Source: Bacillota bacterium
Lineage (GTDB): Bacteria; Bacillota; Clostridia; Christensenellales; Borkfalkiaceae
Assembly: GCA_023403375.1 (NCBI GenBank)
Contig: JAEYEN010000129.1
Span: forward strand, 1-23,294
Reading direction: 5' to 3'
Length of the DNA stretch: 23,294 nucleotides
The position numbers and the translations under genes were made by a program. A model generated the notes under the pieces. The model did not search any database. It saw only the letters and a list, made by a program, of their open reading frames with translations, and was not told where the DNA came from. Position 1 is the stretch's first letter, and every line of letters starts with the position of its first letter. Shown piece by piece: positions 1 through 7,562 of the stretch.

Positions 1-139
1 GCATAGGCGTTTGATTAAACGTCGGTATAATCGTTTGATTAAATTTCGGCAAACGTACGGATAAACGGCGGAATAAAAGTTTTATAACAAAAGGTTGTAA
101 AAAAGCGGAAAAACAACGGGGAAAACAGGAATACGGAAT
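1..139. other. Intergenic region upstream of the DUF1015 gene, with ~11-12 bp periodicity
   Basis: No gene can be assigned in the first 139 bases. The 12-mer CGTTTGATTAAA occurs exactly twice, at 8-19 and 32-43. CGG triplets then recur about every 11-13 bases (near 23, 47, 58, 69, 93, 106 and 117), with A-rich spacers between them. This looks like a decayed short tandem repeat, similar in style to the blocks at 4274-4345 and 4449-4624. I see no convincing -35/-10 pair, so transcription of the next gene may start to the left of the window. Confidence 0.35.
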
Positions 140-1378
140 TTGGATATGAAAGATACGGGATTGAGAGCGGCGGAGATAATGCTGGCGAAAGATTGCGATT
201 TAACGGATTTTGCCGTTATCGCCTGCGACCAGTTTACAAGCGAGCCGAAGTATTGGAACGAACTGAGAGATAAAGTAAAAGGAAAAAGGACTGCGTTAGA
301 TCTTGTTCTGCCCGAAATTTTTCTCGGCGACGGCGATACCGAACAAAAAATCGCCCGAATAAACGATAACATAAAAAGATATTTAAAAGACGGAGTTTTT
401 CGCACTCTTCCGAAAGGTTTTGTTTTAACGGTAAGACAAACGCCTTACGTAAAGCGGAGAATAGGGCTTGTCGGCGCGATAGAACTTGAAAAATACGAGT
501 ATTCGCAAAAAAGCACCGCGCTTATAAGGGCGACGGAAGGAACGATAACGGAACGGATACCCCCGCGCCTTGAAATCAGAAAAGACGCGCCTATGGAATT
601 CTCGCACGCGATGATACTTTTCGACGACGAAAAGAAAGAAATAACCGAAAAGTTATATGACGAGAGAGATAAGTACGAAAAGTTGTACGACTTTACGCTT
701 AATATGGGCGGCGGCAAGTTGGAAGGCTGGTTTATACCTTACGACAAAAAAATTGAAGAAGCCTTTTCGGGACTTTTAGACGACGACAGGCTTATAAAAA
801 AATACGGAAAGAAAGATTATTTTGCCTTTGCCGTGGGCGACGGGAATCATTCTCTCGCAACTGCAAAAACTCACTGGGAAAGAGTTAAAAGCACGCTGTC
901 GGCGGAAGAAAGAGAAAATCATCCCGCAAGGTTTGCGCTGTGCGAATTCGTAAACGTTTACGACGAAGGAATATATTTCAGACCTATTTACAGGTTTGTC
1001 AAAGGCGTGGACAGAGCCGATTTTATAACTAAAATAAAAGAGATAAAGGGCGGCGGATTTAAAATAAGCGACGGAAAGACAATAACCGAAATAAAGGGCG
1101 AAAACGCTTTGCCTGCGGCTATTGCCGAAGCGGATAAATTTATAAAAGAGTATATAACGGAAAAGGGTGGAACGGTGGATTACGTTCACGGCGAAAAAAG
1201 TCTTAACGACCTTGTTTCCGAAAACGAACGTTCCGTAGGCATTATGTTTGACGAAATGAACAAAAACGAATTGTTCAGGTTTGTTTCCGAAAGCGGAGCG
1301 TTACCCCGAAAAACCTTTTCTATGGGCGAAGCGACTGAAAAAAGATATTATCTCGAAGGAAGAAAAATAGTAAAATGA
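140..1378 (+). CDS. DUF1015 family protein
   Basis: This 412-residue protein matches the DUF1015 family, whose biochemical role is not settled. Recognisable signatures are an N-terminal 'DFAVIACDQFTSEPKYW' stretch (about 23-39), the 'RATEGTITERIPPR' block (about 130-143) and 'VGDGNHSLATAK' (about 232-243). That last motif is reminiscent of the DGxHR-type loop of ParB-like/serine-kinase folds, but that link is an inference. The family is often found near serine biosynthesis genes in Firmicutes, and no such gene is visible here because the window starts just upstream. The start is ambiguous: TTG at 140 sits about 9 bases after AGGA, while ATG at 146 would remove two residues. The stop codon overlaps the aspartate kinase start by 4 bases, so the two genes are translationally coupled. 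Confidence 0.85.
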   Translation: MDMKDTGLRAAEIMLAKDCDLTDFAVIACDQFTSEPKYWNELRDKVKGKRTALDLVLPEIFLGDGDTEQKIARINDNIKRYLKDGVFRTLPKGFVLTVRQTPYVKRRIGLVGAIELEKYEYSQKSTALIRATEGTITERIPPRLEIRKDAPMEFSHAMILFDDEKKEITEKLYDERDKYEKLYDFTLNMGGGKLEGWFIPYDKKIEEAFSGLLDDDRLIKKYGKKDYFAFAVGDGNHSLATAKTHWERVKSTLSAEERENHPARFALCEFVNVYDEGIYFRPIYRFVKGVDRADFITKIKEIKGGGFKISDGKTITEIKGENALPAAIAEADKFIKEYITEKGGTVDYVHGEKSLNDLVSENERSVGIMFDEMNKNELFRFVSESGALPRKTFSMGEATEKRYYLEGRKIVK

Positions 1379-2700
1379 TAAAAGTATGTAAATTCGGCGG
1401 AACGAGTATGGCGGACGCCGCCGCAATGTTAAAGGTAAAAAGCATTATAGAAGCGGACGAGAACAGAAGATACGTTGTGGTTTCCGCACCCGGAAAAAGG
1501 AACAAGAGCGATATAAAAATTACCGATTTGCTTTATAAGTGCAATAAGGAAGCGGTAGAGTGCGGCGACTGTGAAAAATCTTTCTCGATAATAAGAGAAA
1601 GGTTTATGGGTATCGTCAACGACTTAAAACTCGATTTGGATATTGCTTCCGTTCTTGAAAAAACCAAGCGGGAAATAAATTCAAGGCGCAGCGAAGATTT
1701 TGCCGCTTCGAGAGGGGAATACCTTTCCGCAGTGGTTATGGCAAAACTTTTAGGCGTGGATTTTATCGACGCGGAAGAAATTATAAGATTTGACAGCACG
1801 GGCAAACTCAACGAAGAATATACCGACGATAAGGTTAAAACGCGTTTTGAAAAGGTGGAACGCGCGGTTATTCCGGGATTTTACGGTAAAGATTCTTTCG
1901 GCAAGATCAAAACGTTCAGCCGTGGCGGAAGCGATATAACGGGTTCTATAATAGCGCGCGGCGTAAATGCGGACCTGTATGAAAACTGGACGGACGTTAG
2001 CGGATTTTTGGTTTGCGACCCGAGAATCGTTCCCGAATCCAAAGTAATAAAACAACTGACTTATAAAGAATTGAGAGAACTTTCCTATATGGGCGCGTCG
2101 GTACTTCATTCCGAAGCGATTTTCCCCGTAATGAAAGGTAAAATTCCCATAAATATAAAAAATACTTTCAAACCCGAAGACGCAGGCACGATGATTGTGC
2201 CAAGCGAACAATATTCGCTTAACGGTTCGGAAGGTATAATTACAGGTATAGCGGGCAAAAAAGATTTTACGGTTATTTTCATCGAAAAGTCGATGATGAA
2301 CTCGGAAGTCGGTTTTGTCAGAAAAGTTTTATCCGTAGTCGAACATCACGGTATTTGCGTAGAACACATACCGTCCGGTATAGACACGCTTTCTATCGTT
2401 CTCGCTTCCGAACAACTTAAAGACGGAGTGCTGGGCGACATCGTTTCCGAGATAAGAGAAAGCGTCAGTCCCGACTACGTTCACGTTATAGAGAACATTT
2501 CGCTGATAGCCACCGTAGGACACGGAATGGCGAGAAGGTCGGGCACCGCGGCAAGGCTTTTCACCGCGCTTGCAGAACAGGGTATAAATATCAAAATGAT
2601 AGATCAGGGTTCCAGCGAACTGAATATCATTATAGGTGTAACCAACTCCGATTACGAGAACTGTATTCGCACAATATATAGAGCTTTCGTAAAGGACTGA
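1375..2700 (+). CDS. lysC: Aspartate kinase (aspartokinase), monofunctional
   Basis: The 441-residue enzyme phosphorylates L-aspartate with ATP, the first step towards lysine, threonine, methionine and diaminopimelate. The kinase domain shows the N-terminal KFGGTS loop (6-11), SRGGSD (182-187), the 'WTDVSGFLVCDPR' nucleotide-site segment (about 205-217) and 'MGASVLHSEA' (about 239-248). Two ACT-type regulatory regions follow (about 295-360 and 372-440), the second with QGSSELNIIIGV. The length and the extra segment at about 50-115 resemble the YclM/aspartokinase III type rather than the short type that makes a beta subunit from an internal start. Feedback inhibition through the ACT domains is expected from the family. 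The start overlaps the upstream stop as ATGA. There is no attached homoserine dehydrogenase. Confidence 0.95.
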   Translation: MIKVCKFGGTSMADAAAMLKVKSIIEADENRRYVVVSAPGKRNKSDIKITDLLYKCNKEAVECGDCEKSFSIIRERFMGIVNDLKLDLDIASVLEKTKREINSRRSEDFAASRGEYLSAVVMAKLLGVDFIDAEEIIRFDSTGKLNEEYTDDKVKTRFEKVERAVIPGFYGKDSFGKIKTFSRGGSDITGSIIARGVNADLYENWTDVSGFLVCDPRIVPESKVIKQLTYKELRELSYMGASVLHSEAIFPVMKGKIPINIKNTFKPEDAGTMIVPSEQYSLNGSEGIITGIAGKKDFTVIFIEKSMMNSEVGFVRKVLSVVEHHGICVEHIPSGIDTLSIVLASEQLKDGVLGDIVSEIRESVSPDYVHVIENISLIATVGHGMARRSGTAARLFTALAEQGINIKMIDQGSSELNIIIGVTNSDYENCIRTIYRAFVKD

Positions 2701-2731
2701 TTAAATTAAATATATTTTGGAGGTCGTAATT

Positions 2732-3913
2732 ATGGATTATGCAAAAGAGTCGTTGCGTTTGCACGGCGAGTGGAAAGGAAAAATAGAAGTAATTTCTAAA
2801 GTACCCGTAAAAACAAGGGACGATTTGTCGCTGGCGTACACGCCTGGCGTTGCTCAGCCTTGTCTTGAAATACAGAAAGATTATAATAAATCTTTTGAAC
2901 TTACCGCAAGGGGCAATATGGTCGCGGTTATAACCGACGGCACCGCCGTTTTAGGACTCGGCGATATAGGTCCGGAAGCGGGCATGCCCGTTATGGAAGG
3001 CAAATGCGTGCTTTTTAAAACTTTCGGAAACGTAAACGCATTCCCGCTTTGTATCAGAAGCAAAGACGTAGACGAAATAGTTAAAACCATTAAACTTTTG
3101 GCAGGTAGTTTCGGCGGAGTAAACCTTGAAGATATTTCCGCGCCCAGATGTTTTGAAATAGAAAAAAGACTTAAAGAAGACCCCGAAGTGGATATTCCGA
3201 TTTTCCACGACGACCAGCACGGCACCGCCGTGGTATGCGTGGCGGCGGTTATAAACGCCCTTAGATTAGTGGGCAAAAAGTGGGAAGACGTGAAAGTGGT
3301 ATTCAGCGGAGCGGGCGCGGCAGGCGTCGCTATCGCAAAACTTATGATTACCATGGGCGCAAAAGAAGTAATTATGTGCGACAGACACGGCATCATCTAT
3401 AAAGGCAGACCCGAAGGAATGAACTCTTCCAAAGAAGAAATCGCTTCTTTCACCAATAAAGAATGTAAGAAAGGCACGCTTGCGGACGCGCTTAACGGGG
3501 CGGATATATTCGTCGGCGTTTCTTCGCCCGGTCTTGTTACCGAAGATATGGTAAGAAGTATGAATAAAGGCGCGATAGTTCTGCCTATGGCAAACCCCGT
3601 GCCCGAAATTATGCCCGAACTCGCATTAGAAGCAGGCGCAGCTGTCGTCGGAACGGGCAGAAGCGACTATCCCAACCAGATAAACAACGTTTTGGTATTC
3701 CCCGGAATTTTCCGCGGCGCGCTCGATTGCAGAGCAAAAGATATAAACGAAGAAATGAAAATCGCGGCGGCTAAGGCAATTGCAAATATCATTACCGACG
3801 ATGAGTTAAGAGCGGATTATATTATCCCCGCACCTTTCGACGAAAGGGTTGCTCCCGCAGTTGCAAAAGCGGTTAAAGAAGCGGCTATAAAAACGGGCGT
3901 TAACAGAATTTAA
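2732..3913 (+). CDS. Malic enzyme, short bacterial/malolactic type (malate <-> pyruvate + CO2)
   Basis: This 393-residue enzyme is of the short bacterial type without a phosphotransacetylase tail. It decarboxylates malate oxidatively, or runs in reverse, with NAD(P). Visible landmarks are AYTPGVA with the catalytic Tyr36, the conserved Lys region 'MEGKCVLFK' (88-96), the metal-site FHDDQHGTA (158-166), the dinucleotide-binding SGAGAAG (192-198) and ANPVPE (287-292). Asp217 at the end of the second Rossmann strand fits NAD+ use, but cofactor choice is not certain. The start is ATG 2732, because GGAGG at 2719-2723 is well placed for it. A TTG at 2717 would swallow that ribosome binding site. 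The gap from lysC is 31 bases, so the same transcript is likely. It can feed malate to the fumarase and fumarate reductase of the next operon. Confidence 0.95.
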   Translation: MDYAKESLRLHGEWKGKIEVISKVPVKTRDDLSLAYTPGVAQPCLEIQKDYNKSFELTARGNMVAVITDGTAVLGLGDIGPEAGMPVMEGKCVLFKTFGNVNAFPLCIRSKDVDEIVKTIKLLAGSFGGVNLEDISAPRCFEIEKRLKEDPEVDIPIFHDDQHGTAVVCVAAVINALRLVGKKWEDVKVVFSGAGAAGVAIAKLMITMGAKEVIMCDRHGIIYKGRPEGMNSSKEEIASFTNKECKKGTLADALNGADIFVGVSSPGLVTEDMVRSMNKGAIVLPMANPVPEIMPELALEAGAAVVGTGRSDYPNQINNVLVFPGIFRGALDCRAKDINEEMKIAAAKAIANIITDDELRADYIIPAPFDERVAPAVAKAVKEAAIKTGVNRI

Positions 3914-3942
3914 CTCCCTTTTATAAACATAGTCTGTTTGTT

Positions 3943-4272
3943 ATGACGTTCGACCAAAAGGTATACGAAGCGGTTAAAAAAGTACCGCGCGGAAAAGTGG
4001 CGAGTTACGGCTATATAGCGGCTGTATGCGGCAATTTACGGGCCGCAAGGGCAGTCGGCAACGCTCTTCACAGAAATTCCGACCCTGAAAACGTGCCTTG
4101 TTACAGAATTGTAGGCAAAGACGGAAAAACGTCCAAGGCATTCGCTTTCGGCGGGGCGGACGTGCAGAGAATCCTGCTCGAAAAAGACGGCGTTTCGTTT
4201 GATGAAAACGGTCGCGTTTTAAAAGAGTTCTTTGTCAGTAACGAAAAACGATTTTTATCGCCGCGTTTTTAA
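3943..4272 (+). CDS. MGMT-family O6-alkylguanine DNA transferase-like protein
   Basis: This 109-residue protein corresponds to the C-terminal DNA-binding/active-site domain of O6-methylguanine-DNA methyltransferase, without the N-terminal domain of Ogt. It shows 'VPRGKVASYG' (14-23, wing-helix entry), 'RAARAVGNAL' (33-42, with the arginine-finger region) and VPCYRIVG (51-58). The alkyl-acceptor Cys53 is kept, which separates it from classic ATL proteins where it is replaced, but the usual PCHR histidine is Tyr54. Whether it transfers alkyl groups or only recognises damage cannot be told from sequence. No clear Shine-Dalgarno lies before ATG 3943, but the N-terminus fits the family. It lies 29 bases after the malic enzyme gene and is the last gene before the terminator. 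Confidence 0.85.
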   Translation: MTFDQKVYEAVKKVPRGKVASYGYIAAVCGNLRAARAVGNALHRNSDPENVPCYRIVGKDGKTSKAFAFGGADVQRILLEKDGVSFDENGRVLKEFFVSNEKRFLSPRF

Positions 4273-4273
4273 G

Positions 4274-4345
4274 ATAACTTAAAATCTATATAAAGGCGAT
4301 ATAAGGGCGCTATGTGGCGATAATAAATAGCGTTTAACTCGTCCG
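4274..4345. repeat. Degenerate ~11-bp tandem repeat block A
   Basis: Reading in 11-base steps from about 4290 gives ATAAAGGCGAT, ATAAGGGCGCT, ATGTGGCGATA and ATAAATAGCGT. GCG cores lie at 4296, 4307, 4317 and 4330. The copies are imperfect and fade on both sides. The period is not a multiple of three and no coding frame explains it. Confidence 0.4.
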
Positions 4346-4372
4346 CAAAATAAAAAACAAATTAAAAGCATA

Positions 4373-4403
4373 AAAAAGAACGACTTTTTGCCGTTCTTTT
4401 TTT
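4373..4403 (+). terminator. Rho-independent terminator after the lysC-malic enzyme-MGMT genes
   Basis: The arms 4373-4382 (AAAAAGAACG) and 4392-4401 (CGTTCTTTTT) pair over 10 bp around a 9-base loop and run into a T tract through 4403. The A tract before the stem means it could also work in the reverse direction. It closes region 1 about 100 bases after the MGMT stop. Confidence 0.75.
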
Positions 4404-4448
4404 CTTTTTGTAAAAAATCGGAATATCATAAGTTCATAATAATTCGGA

Positions 4449-4624
4449 ACAAAATCACGTTGCAATTTCGGGGCGCAGAGCGGAGATTTAAGCACAATTT
4501 CAGTGCGATTTTGACGCAATTTAAGAGCGGCTTTCACACGATTTCGGCACTCCATGTGGCAATTTCAACATAATTCCTGTGCAGTTTCGGGGGTGCTTCG
4601 GTGCAATTCTGGTACAAAAATACG
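4449..4624. repeat. Degenerate ~11-bp tandem repeat block B
   Basis: About 15 head-to-tail units with consensus close to GCAATTTCGGY run through this stretch. Cores of the type RATTT or AATTC start at 4464, 4485, 4496, 4507, 4518, 4540, 4561, 4572, 4583 and 4605, so the spacing is 11 or about twice 11. Clear units are GCAATTTCGGG (4462), ACAATTTCAGT (4494), GCGATTTTGAC (4505), GCAATTTAAGA (4516), ACGATTTCGGC (4538), GCAATTTCAAC (4559) and GCAGTTTCGGG (4581). Short open frames cross it on both strands, but an 11-base period shifts frame each unit and none looks like a protein. The remainder of the 4273-4916 gap holds the terminator and the promoter. Confidence 0.6.
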
Positions 4625-4794
4625 TTGCGTGGAAAAAGACGGAAAACCCGTTCTGAAAACACGTTCGGGAATAACTTTTCAGTATTCCGTGCGTTTTTTC
4701 GTAAAAGCAGCAAAGCTTTTTTGGAAAAAACGGATTTATTTATAAAATATAAATAAAGGTTATAGAAAATATGTAGTTTTATTGTAAAAACAGT

Positions 4795-4823
4795 TTGAAA
4801 AAGGTACCAAAATATGATATAAT
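4795..4823 (+). promoter_or_regulatory. Sigma-A type promoter of the fumC-hdr-flx-frd operon
   Basis: TTGAAA (4795-4800) and a perfect TATAAT (4818-4823) are separated by 17 bases, with an extended -10 TG at 4815-4816. Transcription should start near 4830, leaving a leader of about 87 bases before fumC. It is the best promoter in the window and the only evident one for the eleven-gene operon. Confidence 0.8.
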
Positions 4824-4835
4824 GCGTTAGAATGA

Positions 4836-4881
4836 TACGATAAAAGTTAAAATTATGTCTTTTTTGACTTTTTTATCGGTA
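4836..4881 (+). other. Hairpin in the fumC leader
   Basis: TACGATAAAAGTTAAAA (from 4836) can pair with TTTTTTGACTTTTTTATCG (to 4878), with small internal bulges, in the predicted 5' leader between the promoter and the ribosome binding site GGAG near 4904. It is not followed by a T run, so it is not a simple terminator. It may stabilise the mRNA. No riboswitch class is recognised. Confidence 0.35.
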
Positions 4882-4916
4882 TAACGACAAAAAAATTAAA
4901 AACGGAGTGTGAAATT

Positions 4917-6293
4917 ATGGGTTATCGTGTAGAAAAAGACACTATGGGCGAAATGCTTGTCCCCGACGATAAGTATTGGGCGGCGCAGACCGAGAGAAGT
5001 TTTGAAAACTTTAAAATCGGAACGGAAGTTATGCCGCGTGAAATAACTCACGCTTTCGGAATACTTAAAAAAGCCGCCGCGATAGCGAACAAAAATCTCG
5101 GCAAGATTTCCGAAGAAAAATGCGCTGTTATCGAAAAGGCGTGCGACGAAGTTATTTCGGGCAGTCTTAACGAACACTTTCCCTTGGTGGTATGGCAGAC
5201 GGGCAGCGGCACTCAGTCTAACATGAACGCCAACGAAGTCATTGCAAACCGCGGCAACGAAATCGCGGGCAAAAAACTTCTTCACCCCAACGACGACATA
5301 AATAAAAGTCAGAGTTCCAACGATACCTTTCCTACCGCAATGCACATCGCTTCCGTTATCGCGATAGAAGATAATCTTTTCCCCGCGATAGACAAACTTA
5401 TCGAAACGCTCAAAAGATTAGAAGCGGAAAACGAAGGAATAGTCAAAAGCGGAAGAACGCATTTGCAGGACGCCGTGCCGATAGCGTTCTCGCAGGAAAT
5501 CAGCGGCTGGCGCAATATGCTCGAATGCAGTAAAGAGCAAATTAAGGCTTCGCTTTGCGGCTTGAAAGAATTAGCGCTCGGCGGCACAGCGGTAGGTACG
5601 GGACTTAACGCGCCCAAAGGCTTTGACACGGAAGTGGCAAAACAGGTCAGCAACATTACCGGCAAAGAGTTTGTAACCGCAAAAAATAAATTCCACGCGC
5701 TCACTTCGAAAGACGCAATGGTGTTCAGCCACGGCGCGCTTAAAGGTCTTGCCGCTAATATGATGAAAATCGCAAACGACGTGAGATGGCTGGCTTCCGG
5801 TCCCAGAGACGGTCTTGGCGAAATTTTCATTCCCGAAAACGAACCCGGTTCTTCGATAATGCCCGGTAAAGTAAATCCCACCCAGTGCGAAGCGGTGACG
5901 ATGGTTGCCGTTCAGGTAATGGGTAACGACGTGGCTGTCGGTATCGGCGCTTCGCAGGGGAACTTCGAACTCAACGTGTTTATGCCCGTAATCGCATATA
6001 ACTTCTTGCAGTCCGTAAGACTTCTGGCGGACTCCATAGTTTCTTTCGAGAAGAACTGCGCTTGCGGAATTAAAGCGAATAAAGAAAAGATGAAACATAA
6101 CCTTTATAATTCCTTAATGCTCGTTACCGCGCTTAACCCTTACATCGGATACGAGAACGCGGCGAAAACGGCTAAAAAGGCTTATAAAGAAAACATTTCT
6201 CTTAAAGAAGCGTGCGTAAGTTTAGGCTTCCTGACGGCGGAAAAATTCGACGAAGTGTTCCGTCCCGAAGAAATGGCGTATCCGCAAAAATAA
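4917..6293 (+). CDS. fumC: Fumarate hydratase, class II
   Basis: This 458-residue, iron-independent fumarase interconverts L-malate and fumarate in the cytoplasm. Family landmarks are GSGTQSNMNANEV (about 97-109), SSNDTFPTAMH (about 130-140), GRTHLQDAVP (about 180-189), the 'GGTAVGTGLNAP' loop (about 223-234) and the superfamily signature GSSIMPGKVNP (about 314-324, with the catalytic serine loop). Length is normal. The tetrameric class II fold separates it from aspartase, although aspartases share the signature. The close match to FumC around the B-site and the 'KVNPTQCEA' continuation favour fumarase. A GGAG ribosome binding site lies about 10 bases before ATG 4917. It is the first gene of the operon, 34 bases before hdrB, so it supplies fumarate to the reductase encoded downstream. 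Confidence 0.94.
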   Translation: MGYRVEKDTMGEMLVPDDKYWAAQTERSFENFKIGTEVMPREITHAFGILKKAAAIANKNLGKISEEKCAVIEKACDEVISGSLNEHFPLVVWQTGSGTQSNMNANEVIANRGNEIAGKKLLHPNDDINKSQSSNDTFPTAMHIASVIAIEDNLFPAIDKLIETLKRLEAENEGIVKSGRTHLQDAVPIAFSQEISGWRNMLECSKEQIKASLCGLKELALGGTAVGTGLNAPKGFDTEVAKQVSNITGKEFVTAKNKFHALTSKDAMVFSHGALKGLAANMMKIANDVRWLASGPRDGLGEIFIPENEPGSSIMPGKVNPTQCEAVTMVAVQVMGNDVAVGIGASQGNFELNVFMPVIAYNFLQSVRLLADSIVSFEKNCACGIKANKEKMKHNLYNSLMLVTALNPYIGYENAAKTAKKAYKENISLKEACVSLGFLTAEKFDEVFRPEEMAYPQK

Positions 6294-6327
6294 AAAAACA
6301 AGTAAAATCTGAACGGAAAAGGAAAAT

Positions 6328-7104
6328 ATGAAAATCAGTTATTATCCCGGATGTACATTAAAGACCAAAGCGAAAGAGTTGGATAAATACGCAAGATTAT
6401 CCGCTGCGGCTTTGGGAATAGAAATGGAAGAAATAGAAAACTGGCAATGTTGCGGCGCGGTGTATCCCACTTCCCGCGATGAGATAGCCACCAAACTTTC
6501 CGCGGTTCGCGCCTTGGACAACGCTAAGCATAACGGCGGAAAACTGCTAACTCTTTGTTCCGCGTGCCACAACGTGATTAAAAGAGTAAACGCAGATATG
6601 CAAAACGACGACAATATCAGAACGAAAGCGAATAATTATCTGCAACTTGACGAACCGTACGCAGGCGAAACGCAGGTAATCCATTATCTCGAAATGTTAA
6701 GAGATTTGGTGGGCTTTGACGTTATTAAAAGCAAAGTGGTAAACCCCGTAAACAAAAAAATCGGCGCATACTACGGTTGCTTGCTTCTTCGTCCGTCTTC
6801 CGTTATGGCTTTCGATAATCCCGAAAACCCCACTATTATAGAAGACTTTATAAAAGCAATCGGCGGCGAACCCGTTAAATATCCTATGCGCAACGAATGT
6901 TGCGGCGCGTACGTTTCGCTTAAAAACGAAAATCTCCCCAAAGAGAGATGTACTAAAATCGCAGACAGCGCGCTGTCTTTCGGGGCGGAAGAACTTATAA
7001 CGGCTTGCCCGTTGTGCTTATATAATTTGCAAAACAATTGCGGCGATAAAATTCCGACAAGATATTTTACCGAAGTGCTTGCGGAAGCATTGGGGGTTAA
7101 ATAA
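6328..7104 (+). CDS. hdrB: Heterodisulfide reductase subunit B-like protein (two CCG domains)
   Basis: This 258-residue protein has two complete cysteine-rich CCG domains. The first has Cys9, Cys41-Cys42-Gly and Cys77-x2-Cys80. The second has Cys151, Cys191-Cys192-Gly and Cys227-x2-Cys230. In methanogen HdrB these ligands hold two non-cubane [4Fe-4S] clusters that reduce a disulfide. All ligands are kept here, so both clusters are expected. In an organism with no evident CoM-S-S-CoB, HdrB must serve another acceptor. Its neighbours point to the FrdAB-like pair, as in thiol:fumarate reductase, where a CCG domain is fused to the Fe-S subunit. The stop overlaps the hdrC start by one base (TAATG). 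A purine-rich AAAAGGA precedes the start. Confidence 0.92.
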   Translation: MKISYYPGCTLKTKAKELDKYARLSAAALGIEMEEIENWQCCGAVYPTSRDEIATKLSAVRALDNAKHNGGKLLTLCSACHNVIKRVNADMQNDDNIRTKANNYLQLDEPYAGETQVIHYLEMLRDLVGFDVIKSKVVNPVNKKIGAYYGCLLLRPSSVMAFDNPENPTIIEDFIKAIGGEPVKYPMRNECCGAYVSLKNENLPKERCTKIADSALSFGAEELITACPLCLYNLQNNCGDKIPTRYFTEVLAEALGVK

Positions 7105-7490
7105 TGGATAAACAAGAATATTTGGAAAACATTTCGCTGATAAGCGGAACCGACGCCAGAAAATGTATGAAGTGCGGTAAATGTTCGGGGCGCTGCCCCG
7201 CGTTCAAGGATATGGACGTTAAGCCGCACCAGTTCGTTTCTTATCTGGTTCAGGGCAAAATAGATAAATTGCTTGAATCCAAGGCTATATGGCATTGCCT
7301 TTCCTGTATGGCTTGCGTGGAACGTTGTCCGAGAGGGGTCGCGCCGCAGGGCGTTATAGAAGCGGTTAGAACGACCGTAACGAGAGCCCAGAATATGAAC
7401 GGTCTTAAAGCGGAAGACATTCCGCCCATAGTGGACGAGTTTATTCCCCAGCAACTGCTTGTTTCCGCTTACAGAAAGTACAACAAGTAA
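7104..7490 (+). CDS. hdrC: Heterodisulfide reductase subunit C-like ferredoxin
   Basis: This 128-residue protein carries two classical [4Fe-4S] motifs: Cys21-x2-Cys24-x2-Cys27-x3-Cys31-Pro and Cys65-x2-Cys68-x2-Cys71-x3-Cys75-Pro. Between them lies a helical spacer typical of HdrC. Its family role is to carry electrons from HdrA to HdrB. It is soluble, with no cytochrome-b or membrane segment. It is translationally coupled to hdrB. A 72-base spacer separates it from hdrA, the largest gap inside the operon. That spacer holds three copies of ACTTAA but no convincing promoter. Confidence 0.92.
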   Translation: MDKQEYLENISLISGTDARKCMKCGKCSGRCPAFKDMDVKPHQFVSYLVQGKIDKLLESKAIWHCLSCMACVERCPRGVAPQGVIEAVRTTVTRAQNMNGLKAEDIPPIVDEFIPQQLLVSAYRKYNK

Positions 7491-7562
7491 GGCGCAACAA
7501 CGAAACTTAAAAAAATTTGTACAGAACAAACTTAAAATACTTAAAGAAGAGAGATTATTTTA

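Noticed and set aside
2717..2731. Upstream TTG start for the malic enzyme
   Set aside because: It lies within the GGAGG ribosome binding region that serves ATG 2732, and it adds residues not typical of the family.
4334..4745. Three short open frames of 61-73 codons, on both strands, in the gap before fumC
   Set aside because: They lie across the 11-bp repeat and the terminator, overlap one another, lack ribosome binding sites and resemble no family.
7491..7562. Internal promoter in the hdrC-hdrA spacer
   Set aside because: TTGTAC and TAAAAT are present but only 10 bases apart. The spacer has ACTTAA repeats but no acceptable promoter spacing.
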